Source of the DNA: Cylindrodendrum hubeiense | Lineage: Eukaryota; Ascomycota; Sordariomycetes; Hypocreales; Nectriaceae | Length of the DNA stretch: 64,000 nucleotides | Assembly: GCA_014621425.1 (NCBI GenBank) | Contig: JAANBB010000110.1 | Coordinates: 1-64,000, forward strand | Direction: 5' to 3' | Part shown: positions 12,307 to 24,502 of the stretch, in pieces | Layout of the letters: each line of letters starts with the position of its first letter | Numbering within the stretch: position 1 is the stretch's first letter | Made by a program: the position numbers and the translations under genes | The notes under the pieces: model-generated | Told to the model about the DNA's origin: nothing | The model's database searches: none | Seen by the model: the letters and a program-made list of their open reading frames with translations, nothing else

Positions 12307-14420
12307 TGTGGCGATTGTGAGATTCTTAGCGTTGGTTGCTTGGCTGGGGGGTGATGGAGAACTGGAGACTGGGTTGGCTTGGGTATGTATTTCTTGGCTG
12401 AAATAGGACACACGGAGAAGAAGTTGTGGAGAAGAAGCGATTTTCCAGAAGACGTTGGAGACGTGCACTTTAATAAGGAATCTATCCGCCTACGATGTCT
12501 TTCTATCCCCTCTCGATGGATTCTGCTAGAATATGAGGGAGCGGCGTGCTTGCAAATACAGCAATCACGTGACATTGCGCTATTTTCCCCTCTCTTTCGT
12601 AATTTCCAATTGCGTGCTGAGTTTGTGGTCACGACGATGACCAGCGATGAGGTAAGCTGCGCCACATAGGGGAGGTGGCAGCACGTTTTCGTGCTTCCTA
12701 ACCTGGCCTCAAACGTTACCAAGCATTCCAGAAACGCTCAGCTTGGGTCGTGTTCGGGGCTACCACCCCTATATTGGTGAGCATAGGGTGGTATATTCGA
12801 GAAACTATAGCGCTGGCCCCGTGGTTTGAATGGGGGGGGATGTCTGCATTTAGTCATTCACCATGTCATCAGCTATGTCATCCGCCGTCGCGTCTGGTCT
12901 GTCTGTGGCTGAATTGGTTGCATTGACAGAATCGGCTAGACGTGGCTCTGGCTCGGATTCATCTCGGGGTTGACTGACTGCTGCTTCCTTGGCGCATACG
13001 GGCCGAGTACGGTATCTGGGAGTGGAGTTGGTGATGGAGCGGTTGATAGGGAGCGAGGGAACTGGGCTGAGCCGGGGCTGTTGGCAGTAGATAGCGAAAT
13101 GCTCGAGCACACGGGAGGCCGTGTGAATGATGTTTATTAGCCTGTGGAGGTTTAGTCTGTGGCATCACTGATCCCTACAGAGGTCAACTCACTAGCCAGC
13201 CCCCGGATCCGCCCGCTGCGTGATCGGCTCCGTCAGCCGCGGCTTCCGTGACAGGGCGATCTGAGGGCAGCAACTCCATCACAACAGCTACGGTGCCCAA
13301 TCTGGTGAATCTGGTGGGACTGCGTCACAGCCCAGCGAGGCGATTCTCCTTTGGTGTTACATACCCACTGCCCCTTGCGCTTGTTTGATGGGCCAGAGAA
13401 TCCGGAGATTCTGCCCGGATGTTCTCAAAGTCAAAAGACGGCCAATTGCGATCTCGGCCCACTCGAGCCGGAGGTGGACGTGCTCCGCAAATAGCGCGTG
13501 TAGGGGACCCGTCAATGTGTCTACTGGATACGCGAAGGGTGGGCCGATTGTTTATTTAGTCGATACGTGTATTGCACTATTCGATCACAGTGTTCCCATG
13601 AATGCATTGCCAAGCCGCTGGCCTTGATCCGTGACGGGGAGGCGCGGACGTTTGGCTGCGTTACAGCTAGTTGTGGCGTTTGGCCTGGTAGCAAAACGGC
13701 GTCCCGGCGCCTCTTCTAAAACAGGTAGGGTCGCGTAATTGGGGTTTTCACCAGGAGGCATGCCAAGTCCCAATACCGGGGGCTAAGCTGGATGTCGCAG
13801 CAAACCGGGAGTTGGAGTCAGTGACGGCGCCGTTGGGTGCCGTGGTTCCTGAAGCCTGCAGCCGAACATCCAGGCGGGCGCCGCCCACAGGGTGAGGATC
13901 CTTCTAGACGGGACGCAGACGCAGGGCAGGACTTAGCGAAGGGTGCAAATCTCCGTCGCGTGGGAGCAGGGGCAGACTCGATTGGGGGGGCAATTGGGGC
14001 AATTGGGGCACAATCGATTGGGGCAGCAAGGGTGGTCTGGGACTCCGTGGATGGTCTGGGACTCTGACCGGTTTACCATATCCGACGTTCCAGGGTGATC
14101 CTCGCATGGGTGGCCCGGGGCAGGACGGAGCGCAGGAGAGTTGTGAGATTGCTTGCGCAAGGGGTAACTGCCTATTGGGACGGAGGATTTGCGACTTGGG
14201 GATGGCATCACAGGCAGGTGGAGAATTGCAGATTCGTGGGCAGAGGAGATGGCGTCTGGCGTCGTCAAAACCGCCGAGACCAGAGCCGACTCTCGATGCC
14301 GGTGTGCTACCAGTGTGCTACCAGTGAGCTACTGAACAAGCCACGGCGGCTCATGGAGCCGACTGACTAGAGACGACCCACCACCGTCGAGGTTCCATAT
14401 GATATGACTGGGAAGAGACG

Positions 14421-14465
14421 CAGTGGCAGTGGGAGTAGCAGTGGGAGTCGCAGTGGCAGTTGCAG
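14421..14465. repeat. imperfect hexamer tandem repeat
   Basis: Variants of CAGTGG / GAGTAG / GAGTCG run in tandem for about 45 bases. Simple-sequence repeat in non-coding DNA. Confidence 0.6.
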
Positions 14466-15376
14466 ACACCACAGGCGTTTGCAGGCAAGACCACGGTGTG
14501 ACGGCCATCATCCCCTGTCAGTTCGGCCTTTGCCAATCGGCTGCCGTCGCGACTCGCCGTCACGCTATCGAGCCACGTTTTTTCGTCGAATATTCCCCAG
14601 CGGCCAGCCTCCCCAGCACCCCCCGACACCCTGGTGGCGATTCCCAGTAGCTAAGTGGAGGCTGCGGAGCTAGAGCGTGCGTGCTGCGTCCTATGCAGTA
14701 CAATGTACGATGTATCTGCTCCATCTGCCAACTCCGCCGCGCGCGCGCCACAGGGCCCCCCTGGGCGGCCAATGGCGATTTCCCACGGCCCAGTGCACCG
14801 GACTGGTGCATCAATCCTCCTCGTCCCGTCCCTTGTCTTGTGCGTCTTCCTTGTTCCTGGTGCCTCGGTTTGTGTGTGCTGCTGCGTCCCTTGCCCGTTC
14901 GCAGCTGGGATGAACGCAGAGCCGGTAAATTCCAGCTCCGAGGTTGACAGGACGGCGGCGGCAGGGTTGGCGGCGCATCGTCGCACCAATAGGTGACGTG
15001 ATATGCTGCTCGGCCAGGTTGATAAAATGCCCGCGGTATGGAACAGGCCCAGGGGCTAAGGGATTTCCATGCTAATCCTCGCCGTCGCCAGGGGGCTTCA
15101 GCTGGCACCGGCTTGTTCCTGGCCCGTGTAAAGACCGGCTGTGGCGTGTTCCTCCGAGCTTCCCTGCAGAAGAATCGTCGAGTCGTCACCCGTTGGCCTC
15201 GTTGGTCTCTTCTGGAGCCGATGCAGAATTCCATGCAGATGGACTTGTCTCGAATGGGTCTCCGATTGGGCCTGCGGGACCATTCACTGACTCGGCACCC
15301 TGGCCGGACATGGGCTGACTCGAGACTTGCCCCACGCGTCTCCACGCCCCCTATCTATCAACGAGAGGGCGTCATG

Positions 15377-15420
15377 GATCAGGTTGGCTCAGGTTGGCTC
15401 AGGTTGGATCAGGTTGGCTT
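15377..15420. repeat. 10-bp tandem repeat, about 4 copies
   Basis: Four units of GNTCAGGTTG (GATC or GCTC variants) in tandem, then partial GGCTT. The variant order is A-type, B, B, A. It lies in the spacer about 550 bases upstream of the rhodopsin-like gene. Confidence 0.7.
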
Positions 15421-15967
15421 GTCGCGGGCAGCCAAGACACTGCAGAGCTGCTATGTGTCACAATAAGCCGGGCCTTCGACACTAGAACGGAAGGTTGATG
15501 CGCGACTAACGTCCCGTAACCCCAACGCTGGGTACACAGAACGCCCCTGACGGTCACTCAGTCGCAGCGGACGCCGTCGAGGCGGTCCTTGCGCCGTCAT
15601 CCCATCCCGCAGCGAGGCCGCAGAGGTGCGATGGGGTGGATGATGTGGATGAGGGTGGAGGACATGGTGGAGGAGGTGGAGGAGGCCATGGCCGTGTCCT
15701 GAATAAAAGTAATGCCGCCATCCACCTCGCCCCCGCGATTCCTTCTCTTCGCTTGTCCTGTCTGTTTGCTTTTTGCTGTGTTCCCACTCCCAAAAATACC
15801 CCGACGAGGCAATGCGCGCGACCGGCTCCGGTTTACTTCATTCCCTTGTCCAGTTCCCCAACGCCAGCGACGCTTTGGCCCGGTGTTGGTGATCCCCCGC
15901 CATTGAACGATTGAGCCATTGAACCGTCGAGCATTGAACCGAGGCATTCCCTCCCACCGACCCAGCC

Positions 15968-17452
15968 ATGTCGGCCTTTGTAGCAGAGATATGGACCTGG
16001 TATGCGTTGACTTGGGCGATAGTCATCGCGAGGATGTGCGTGCCGTCTTGTTACCCTCCGGGATCCTCTCTGGACCCCTCCGCTGGCCGTGTACTTACCC
16101 GCCTGCAGGATCTCTCGATACATGTTGTTGGGCTCCCTCAGAAAGTTGCAGGTCGAAGATTACCTGATGATAGTCGCCATGGTCCGTTGCCTCGATTCCG
16201 CACCTGCGTCCCGTGCCAGTTACACCTGAACGATTCCTCTAACACGCCCTAGATGTCTGACACAGTTCTGATGGTCGGCATGAGCATCATCTCGCACACC
16301 AGCAGCAATCTAATCGACCCCTCCGACAACACCGATCTCACGCCCTCCAACATCCGCGAACGAATCTACGGCTCGAAATGGGTTCTGGTTGTCGAGCAAA
16401 TGCAGTGCATCACCATCTGGACCACCAAGGCCTGCCTCCTGCTCATGTACAACCGATTGACGTTCGTTCCCCCGCCCTACTGGCAGCCTTAGTGAGGAAT
16501 ATGGCATCTAACATTCCCACAGCATGAGTTTGAAGCAAAATTTGGCCGTCAAGATCGTCGCAGGATACGCCGCGGGTGGCTTTGTTCTGATGGAGATCCT
16601 CTACCTCGGAGTCTGGTGCCGACCCTTTAACCAGTACTGGGCCGTCCCCACGCACAGCAGTACGTTCAAAACCTAACCTCCACCATCTACACGTGGATAA
16701 TGTCACTAACGTTACATTCCTTAGTTCAATGCTCCGCCGCCACGAACCATCTCATCACCAACGCCGTACTCAACATTTCATCCGATATTATGATTATCGC
16801 CATTCCGATGCCCGTCTTCCTCAAGTCCCAGTTGGCCCCCAAACGAAAGGCAGTACTGATCGGTGTATTTGCCTTGGGTGCCTTTACTGTACGTTAACAT
16901 CAATGTGAGAAACTGTGACAAGACTGACTTTCTCGCCTCTAGATCCTCTCTGCGATCCTCAACAAGTTCTACAGTTTCAACGAACCATTCGGCTCGAACT
17001 GGACATTCTGGTACATCCGAGAGTCATCCACCGCTTTGATCACGGCCAACCTCCCCTACATCTGGACTCTGCTTCGCAGGATATTCAACCTCAAGTCGTT
17101 TGCTGGATATTCCAACAAGCGTTCGACCAACCCTTCAACCCGCTTCCAATCCAACTTCAGTCACGGTCCTCGATCAGCCGTCAGGGCCGGCGATACGACG
17201 ATACACCGCTTGGACAGCGAGGAGCAAATCAACACGACGTATTCGATGCCGTTGAAGATTTACCAGCGCCACGACGTCGAGATCAGTTCCGAGGCGGCGA
17301 CTCCCGACGAGCGCCGCTCGCCACCGGGCTGCATTCCCCACGAGCTGGTGATCGGAAAACAGGACACGAGCTTACATAGCGGATCCCGCGACGACGAAAC
17401 AGGCTCTGAAAGATCTGCGGCCGGTGTCGTCAAAGTATTCCATGGAGTTTAA
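15968..17452 (+). CDS. seven-TM integral membrane protein, fungal rhodopsin-like (SAT/Pth11-type) domain
   Basis: Six exons: 15968-16035, 16109-16181, 16253-16461, 16523-16659, 16725-16888 and 16943-17452, giving 386 aa with all phases closing. The family is a large set of fungal plasma-membrane proteins, some of them G-protein-coupled-receptor-like; most have no known ligand. Hydrophobic segments include WTWYALTWAIVIARM, DYLMIVAM, QCITIWTTKACLLLMYNRLT, IVAGYAAGGFVLMEILYLGVW and NISSDIMIIAIPMPVFLKSQL. The family signature follows: SNWTFWYIRESSTALITANL then PYIWTLLRRIF. The tail after about residue 270 is long, hydrophilic, Ser/Arg-rich and probably cytosolic. It lacks the N-terminal CFEM domain of classical Pth11. 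One intron uses a less usual GTCCGT donor (16182), so the exon 2/3 junction is the least certain. It converges on the MFS gene at 17779. Confidence 0.85.
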
Positions 17453-17778
17453 GAACTAGATGATGCCCATAAAGAAGGCAGTGCATTTAGGTCCTGTTTA
17501 TTTTGCACGACACAGGACCAGCCCTAATGACTTGTTGTATAATACCCCATCACGTGGATAGATTTTAATGTATAGCCTCAATAGCTTAGATGGTAACGCC
17601 ATTGGCAGTGTTCGCTAATAGTACACTGAAGACAGACGCAAGTCCGCCCTCTCCTCTTGAAGTGACTGATGTTTCGCGTAAAAAAGTGACTATTAAGAAT
17701 GACATATCTATATTGCTTCTATATTATCTAACGTAAATATGATTATTAATGATGTGGTTGTCTGTCAGAATCGCCCGG
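17453..17778. other. convergent spacer
   Basis: About 330 AT-rich bases between the 3' ends of the rhodopsin-like and MFS genes. Nothing else is seen. Confidence 0.5.
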
Positions 17779-19747
17779 TCAACCGGCGCAGTACGGGCTC
17801 TGCTTGCGAATCCACTCGCCCCATCGCCAGAGTACCATCGGTGCTACCAGGCACAGGACCATGGCAGTCCCTGCAAGCACCGCATTTCCCCAGGCAATAC
17901 CGAGAGACTTGTACATGTCAGGGGCGAAAAGTGGGAAGCTAAAGCCGGCCATGGTGCGGACAAACGCCGCGGCTCCCGTCGCACTGGCCGCATACCGTTC
18001 GTATGAATCTACAATGTACGTCTGTGCACATTGGAAGGAAAGAATCAACCCTGCCGCAAAGATGCCGGCTCCCACGTTGGGAATCATCCAGTGGAGTCGA
18101 AGGTGGGCCGACACTCCGTATAGCACCAGTCCGGCTGGTGTGATCAAAGCGGTCGGGAACATTAACGGCACACGGAATTCGGGTCGCCCCGGATGAGAAT
18201 GCCGTATCTTAAGGGAACAGTAGACCTGATAAGAAGTTAGATATCGAACATTCCCTGTGTGACGTTATCTGGGTGGGTACTATGTACCTTGTCTATCATG
18301 GGCCCAGATACTTGAAGCCCAAGTACAAATCCAACTCCCAGGGACAGGTAATTGAGACTTGCCCGACCAGGCCCCTGGTTGTACTGTCCCTCCCAAACAA
18401 GGGGAAAAGAAGCTAGGCTGGGAGAAGAGTTAGTGATAAGCAGCCGACGGGATTATGGTCGACATACACAAGGTACATAAGCCCATACAGGTACGCGCGG
18501 TACAGGGCAGTGATTTGTATGGCTGGCTGTGTGAATAGCATGATAAAAGGCCGCATCAGATTCTTGCTTAAAGCCTGGGCAAACGTTTGATCCGGCCGTT
18601 CATATTCCGTATGCAAGGACTGGTTCCCCGTCTCCTTTCGGAGTTTCTTGGCCTTGACCTTGAGAATTTTTGGGGCATACGTCTCCTGGAGGAAGAGAAA
18701 TGCAAGGATTTGCACAAGGGCATCAGCTGTTGACACGATCCAGAAAATCCAACGCCAGTTCATGTATTGAGTCAGATATCCTCCAGCTGCCTCATATTAG
18801 CTCGCGTCCAAATCAAGGCAATGCTACGTACCGATAGGCCCTACAGCAGGACCGAGGAAAGGGGCAAGACTGTAAATAGCCGTGGCAGTCCCGCGCTCTT
18901 CAGCCCTCCAACAGTCACTTAAAACGCCGCCTCCAAGCTAGCGACAGATGGTGTTAGTAAAAGTAGCACATGGCAGCAGAGTGGTGCCATACCGCTTGAG
19001 GGGCGCTCCCTCCCAGGCCACTCAAGAATCGAAACACCAAAATCTGGTTTTTGCTTTGAGAAAATCCGCAGACGGTATTGAAGATGAGATAAATCATGTT
19101 GGCTGATTGGAGCACAACCACGCGCCCGTACATTTCAGACAACGGCGCGAGGACGAACGGTCCGATGGCGTACGCGAGGAGAAAGATGGACATGATGAGA
19201 TATTTCTCAAAGTCTGATGTGGTATTGAACTCGGCTGCCAGGTCGGGCAGGGCGGGCGCCAGCATGGTGGAGGAGACGGGGGAAATGAAGGTGAAGCAAG
19301 ATACGAGGATTGTAGACACCCATTTCTTGTTACGAGTCCAGTTGTGGGGATTCATAGGGTCGTCGGGGCCATCCCAGGTCACCTTGCGGAGTTGAAGATC
19401 AGTATTATGATGGAATGATGTGCAATGCAGGGACCTACCAAGTTTGGTTCTTCTGTTGTTCCCCCAAGCAGAGGATCTGGATCAGAGCTCTCCAAATCCC
19501 GATCAGAGTCACAAGAATCTTGGCCTCGCCCGGATCGGTGAGTGCTGTCTGGGATTTCGATAAGCGAAGGCAACGGTGTCGCCCGCCGCAGAGGGGTAAC
19601 GAGAGGATCATGGTCTTCAGGCCCCATGAGCCATGGATAATGGTGCCGAGACTTGTCGTAGTTGGCAAGGGGGTCGAGCATCGGGCTCCAAGTCCTCCAG
19701 ATGGATGACCTGGAGGCGGCCCGGGAAAGGGTTGGGGTCTTGGCCAT
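17779..19747 (-). CDS. MFS transporter, DHA1-type multidrug:H+ antiporter
   Basis: Six exons on the minus strand: 19439-19747, 18993-19382, 18832-18937, 18468-18780, 18288-18417 and 17779-18225, giving 564 aa. The first exon encodes about 100 hydrophilic cytosolic residues. The membrane core opens with [15 protein letters not shown] and [13 protein letters not shown], the standard start of this fungal subfamily. Motif A is represented by [13 protein letters not shown], followed by [18 protein letters not shown] and [35 protein letters not shown] and the loop [12 protein letters not shown] come next. The C-terminal half shows [36 protein letters not shown] and [16 protein letters not shown]. 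All phases close. Substrate is unknown; relatives export toxic or specialised compounds. Confidence 0.9.
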
Positions 19748-21271
19748 ATCGCCAGTGTGAATGGATGGCTAGAGGGTAGCGAGAGATTCACGCCCCGGCT
19801 GGAACGACTGAGCAACCGAGAGGTGATTGATTAAGAACAGGAAGATGTTAACGAATGAATGGGTGATGCCCGTGACTGAGAATGCAGGCCCAGATGGATT
19901 GCTGGGGCATCTTTTATCTCCTGTCCCTTGTGGATCCTAGACCCGAGAGGCTGAAAGATATTGATCAAGTTTGCCATCGTCCAGTGGCTGGGGTTCCAAG
20001 GCTTTGGGCGCAGGGTGACGCACGCAGGCCTCACCAACAGCATGATGACATTCGCATGAGTCCACATCATCCACCATCCGCGGATAGTGGCAGTACTCTG
20101 CGCACCGCCCAATGCCCCGTCCCCGGCGGCATTTCCGCCATTCAGGCGACTCGGCAGCCCGTTTCATACGGGACAGGGGAACACGAGGGCGGCACGTGGG
20201 CGGTGACGGGGAATTTCGAGTCTAGTTGTCAAGATCGCCGCCGCACCTTGTTCGAGCGCTCTGCATGTCACCTGTTGTGTCTCATTGGGGGAGGCTGGTT
20301 TAAACCGGGGAGAATTCGTCAAGGTGGTGGCTGAAGCCATTGGCCTAAGCCTCATTCATCGTAAGACCCGCCCAGTTTGCTTGCAAGTCGGATCGCCAAG
20401 AAGCATAATGCTATTAAGGTTGATGTGAGCTAGCGAGTAGTTGATCTTGGCTCGCCTCAGCTGTGTCTTGTTCTAAAAGCGAACACACCTTGTGTCGCGT
20501 GTGCAGCCTTGATTGGCGACACCGTCCCCTTATTGAATGCCGTCAGGATAAACATATCGCCAAGCATTTGGCAAGTGGCTATGGCCCCAGCTACTCTAAA
20601 ACAGACCCCGGCGGCACTGCACCGAGTATTAGAGCCAAGTTTTCCCCCTCACAGCCCTCCGAATCTTGGCAAGAGCAAGAAAACGATCTGATCGACACGC
20701 CTAAGCCCTGCAGCATGCCACTGCGAATGACGCGTCCCCGGGCTCCCTTTAACCCTAACCAACTGTCGCGTGATGCATGGAATGCTTAGAACCACGCCTG
20801 AGGATCTAAGAGGCTGCGAGTAGAAAGTTAGCACGCGGCATGTTGCTATTCTCGTAAGATGTCGTCTTGCACTGCTACAGTGCCCCCTCTTGGCAGCTGG
20901 GCTAGATGAGAGGCTGAGTTTCAGATGAGCGAGCGTTAGGCCAACATCACCAATTCTGTGGCGGTGGAATGTTCGCATGAAGAGAATCGTCTTAGATGTG
21001 AGGATACAGAGAAATGACGCAGTGCTAGTGTCTGGAGGAGAAGGATTGATTGTGTTTCTAGAAGTCTCGTATTTTCATAGATAAATTAAGCCGTCCGGCT
21101 CTCCATGCATCGATGCTAAACTCCACAAACCATCAATCAAACACTCGCTTCTTCTCGTCTTCTAAGGACAACACTGCATTCGCTACGCAAAATACTTACA
21201 TTATACTCTTTCGCTACAACTTCAACTTCAACCTTTACTTTACCTTCGTTTCAAAAGTTCGAACCTTAGAT
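19748..21271. other. intergenic, no gene recognised
   Basis: About 1.5 kb separating the divergent MFS (minus) and glycerate kinase (plus) genes; it should hold both promoters. The frame at 19882-20334 has no protein character. Confidence 0.45.
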
Positions 21272-22483
21272 ATGCTCAACCGTGCCAACACCCCAAGCAT
21301 GCGGATCCTGGTCTGCCCTTCCGGCTTCAAGGGTAGCCTTACACCAGGCACGGCTGCCGACTGCATCGAGGCCGGTATCTTGGCCGTTGAACCCAGTGCT
21401 GTGGTCCGCAAAGTGCCCCTAGTCGATGGCGGCGAGGGCTTTACCCATGCCCTTGTAGCATCGACGAGTGGAACAATCCACCAAGTCCCCGTTATGGGCC
21501 CAGTGGGCGAACCTATTGAATCATTCTTCGGCATCTTAGGTCGCAACAACGATGAGCCTTGCACTGCTGTTATCGAGATGGCAGCTGCTGCAGGACTCAG
21601 CTTGGTACCATCTAATATGCGAGATCCTGGCTCCACAACGACGTTTGGCGTGGGCGAGCTCATCCTCGCTGCCTTGGATGCCGGTGCAAGCCGGATACTA
21701 ATTGGATGCGGGGATTCCGGGACCTGTGATGGTGGTGCGGGAATGCTTCAAGCATTGGGTGGACGACTTCTCGATGCAGACGGAGTGCCCCTTCCAACTG
21801 CTGAAGGGGGGAACTCACTTCTGAATATTGCGTCCATTGACCTGTCTTGCATCGACCCCCGAGTCAGGGGTACTGATATTGATGTTGCCGTGAATTGGCA
21901 CAACGTCCTCTGCGGGCCAGGGGGCGTTGCCAACATCTTCGGCCCGCAGAAGGGAGCGACCCCGGAACAGACACAACTGCTCTCACTCGCCATGGACACT
22001 TTCGCAGACATCTCAAGCCGAATACTCAATGACGATGGTGTTCGACTCAACCCCGGAGGCGGTGCGTCTGGAGGCCTTGGCACAGGCCTTCGTCTAGTCG
22101 GAGCACGACTTCGACCGAGGTACGAGATTGTGATGCAGTATGTTAATATGCTGGGCATATTCGAGGACTGCGATCTTGTTTTGACCGCAGAGGGCGGTAT
22201 CGATGACCAGACGCCCCGAGGCAAGATCCCTGCCGAAGTGGCCAGGTTGGCGAAGAAGCACGACCTTCCAGTAATTGCCATCGCGGGAACGATTGGCCCT
22301 GGTGCAAGGGTCAACTACGATATCGGGATCGATGCGTTTACGTGCATCATTCAGCGGCCTATGACGCTCGACGACGCTGTCAGTGAGGCTGAGAGGCTGA
22401 CCCGAGAGAGCGCAGAGTCTGTAATGAGGATGGTGGAAGTGGGACGGATGCTTGGAAGGAGTCATTCGCGAATTGTTGGCTAA
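21272..22483 (+). CDS. glycerate kinase, bacterial GlxK/GarK type
   Basis: Phosphorylates D-glycerate, most likely to 2-phosphoglycerate as in the bacterial GarK/GlxK family. One exon, 403 aa from the ATG at 21272. A second in-frame ATG at 21299 (MRILVCPSGFKGSLTP) matches bacterial N-termini better and would give 394 aa. Family motifs in order: PSGFKGSLTPGTAADCIEAG, VPLVDGGEGFTHAL, EMAAAAGLSLVP, TTTFGVGELILAALDAGASRILIGCG, DSGTCDGGAGMLQALGG, FGPQKGATPEQ, PGGGASGGLGTGL and the C-terminal TAEGGIDDQTPRGKIPAEVA. The full family length is present. The gene has no intron and looks bacterial in layout, so an old horizontal transfer is possible. It may salvage glycerate from glyoxylate, tartronate or serine breakdown. 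Confidence 0.92.
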   Translation: MLNRANTPSMRILVCPSGFKGSLTPGTAADCIEAGILAVEPSAVVRKVPLVDGGEGFTHALVASTSGTIHQVPVMGPVGEPIESFFGILGRNNDEPCTAVIEMAAAAGLSLVPSNMRDPGSTTTFGVGELILAALDAGASRILIGCGDSGTCDGGAGMLQALGGRLLDADGVPLPTAEGGNSLLNIASIDLSCIDPRVRGTDIDVAVNWHNVLCGPGGVANIFGPQKGATPEQTQLLSLAMDTFADISSRILNDDGVRLNPGGGASGGLGTGLRLVGARLRPRYEIVMQYVNMLGIFEDCDLVLTAEGGIDDQTPRGKIPAEVARLAKKHDLPVIAIAGTIGPGARVNYDIGIDAFTCIIQRPMTLDDAVSEAERLTRESAESVMRMVEVGRMLGRSHSRIVG

Positions 22484-24502
22484 GCTGTTAAAGGTCTTTG
22501 TGTGCATAGATATCTCTGAGAATTTCGCAACCATAATGTCACTTATGAAATAAAAGATAAAATATGTAATAAAATAGTCCTTAATCTCCTCAGGGTGCAT
22601 TCGGCATTGCGGGCGTACCTTGCTTCTTATACATACATGTTGGGGAACCATGGTGCAAGACTACTATTCCGCCGCAGCCTGAAAAATAATCGAAAAGGGC
22701 AAAAATATGGAAAGAACATCGAGACAGTCTTCTTTCTTCTCTCGGGCTTAGTTGACTTATTTTCATCGTACTCGTTACCGTTTTCTGGTTATTCGCCTTT
22801 AGATTTATTTCAGAGAGTCCAACTACTGCCGGATTTTGTCAGTATTGGGATAGATTGCAGTCGCCTTCTTAGAATTCGTACTCTGGGGCAAGGTCATCAT
22901 ACTTTTGGACCTAGTAGGGTCGTTAACTACAAGAACCAGGCAGAACCTGAGTTAGGCTGCTCAGGAATAAGCTCTATAGGAAATTTTATCTTCTACATAT
23001 TTACATTATGACACTCATTTCATTCTGAAATTGGATGAGGCACATCCCGATACTAAGTAGAGTATGCTCAAGAGGGCAAATCGGTGCAGGGTGAATTCCT
23101 GAAAACAGTGCGCCTATGCAGAGGTCATGTTCGTCTTATACATGCGAATGTCAATAGATGCGTTCTTGAGCTCTACCACACAATTAGCGGGTCAAATGGG
23201 CCGTTCTAGGCTTTGGATTCTGGAAATGCTCATCCCCACAGGCAAAAACGCGGGGAAGCTGGGGATGGCGCACGGGTAGAGCATCCGTTGCAAAGTAGCC
23301 AGAGACAGCGCTTGCAAGATAGTAATTGAGATATGGAGATGTGCCAGGGAGAAGTCTTCCTTCTATGTTCTACCAGCTGTATGGTGTGGCGGTTTGGGGA
23401 TGTAGACTGCCGGGACCGCCAGATGCACCGAAGCTGGGATTTCTGCTTCTTGTACATACGCATTGCAAAGATCTTGCTTCAGCTTGATAAAGCCTATTTT
23501 GATTGGCGTAATTCTTAACTTTTTGTTAAAGTAAGCAGTTGTGCCCCAGGGCGCACGAATACAAGCATCTGAATCCTGACGACGGCCGCGACCTCAGATT
23601 GAGATTTGCATGGTTTCTCAACCCTCCAGTCTCATCTAACGAATCTGCTTTGACCACTTTGATCGGTTATCGCTTCCCGAGCACTTTGTGGGGTGATCAC
23701 ATGATTAGTACCGGTAGCTTGGCCCTGGAAGCGGGGAAAGGGGCAGCATATTGCTCCGTACATGGGCGGAAGTGGTTTTCCTCTAGCGGTCTCCAATTGC
23801 TGGACGTGGCCGGATGCATTCAGCCAGCTTATGCAAGGTACATTGCTTTTACTGTCTGCTGATGACGTCGCCCGTGAATCTGACAGCTCAGCTCTTTTGT
23901 CTAGTGTTACTTTGAGGGCCGAGTCTAGACCCTCCTGCTTGGTGACTACGCTGGCCATGAGTTCACCGTCCGGCCCTCGAGGGCGACGCCAAGACGGGCT
24001 CTAGATCCTACCACAACCACGGAAAGGAACGCCTGCTCATCCTGTCAAGCCTGATTCCACAATGCTGCTGCGTTCCCTGGATAGCTGCAGGCGGTGACCG
24101 AAATGACTGCACGTGAAGATGGACGCCGGTCTGGAACCATCCGTAGCTTAGCGCCATCTTCAGTCAGCTCCCAGCACAGTCCTGAGGGTTAATTTCTCCA
24201 ACCGCACTCTCTCTACCGAGTCAGTTTTGTCTTCTCCACACTGTCCCATGCCTGTCCCCAGAATCTGGTCTGTGAGATCCACTGAGGCCCGTGTTCCGGG
24301 GTAACATATTCCACCCTCCCCACTTCCAGCGTCTCGCGCGACAGCCCAGTGTCTCACTCTCATTGTCTCCCTCCCTGTGTCTCACACCACGCGCAGGACT
24401 CATAAAAGTCGAGTCTCGCGCCCAATCTCGACAGTTCTTTTTGTTTCATCATCTCAATACGTCGAGGTCCACGCAACCGATCGACAAACGAGAGACACCA
24501 CC
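22484..24502. other. intergenic, no gene recognised
   Basis: About 2 kb, AT-rich on the left. The right end should hold the promoter and leader of the TRI12-type transporter. A CT-rich block (around 24330-24390) resembles fungal promoter pyrimidine tracts. Confidence 0.45.

Larger units (their letters stand above)
12470..15967. other. intergenic, GC-rich patches and simple repeats; one doubtful small gene
   Basis: About 3.5 kb. The only weak gene candidate is on the minus strand: an ATG at about 13277 followed by 29 codons, a possible GTGAGT donor near 13195 and a CCACAG acceptor near 13141, then 12850-13140 in one of two frames. No family is recognised and the downstream frame is ambiguous, so I do not call it. 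The rest holds low-complexity stretches: G-rich repeats near 13980-14030, hexamer-like repeats at 14421-14465 and 10-mer repeats at 15377-15420. Long frames here are Arg/Pro-rich and look spurious. Confidence 0.4.

Noticed and set aside
12024..12722. 232-codon minus-strand frame
   Set aside because: Overlaps thioredoxin in another frame; Ser/Pro-rich with no motif.
12850..13302. Possible two-exon small gene on the minus strand
   Set aside because: Splice sites are plausible but two frames compete after the junction and neither resembles a known protein.
14560..15345. 261-codon minus-strand frame
   Set aside because: Arg/Pro-rich composition in GC-rich spacer with simple repeats; no domain, no signal, overlapping frames on the other strand.
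19882..20334. 150-codon plus-strand frame
   Set aside because: No recognisable features; sits in a divergent promoter region.
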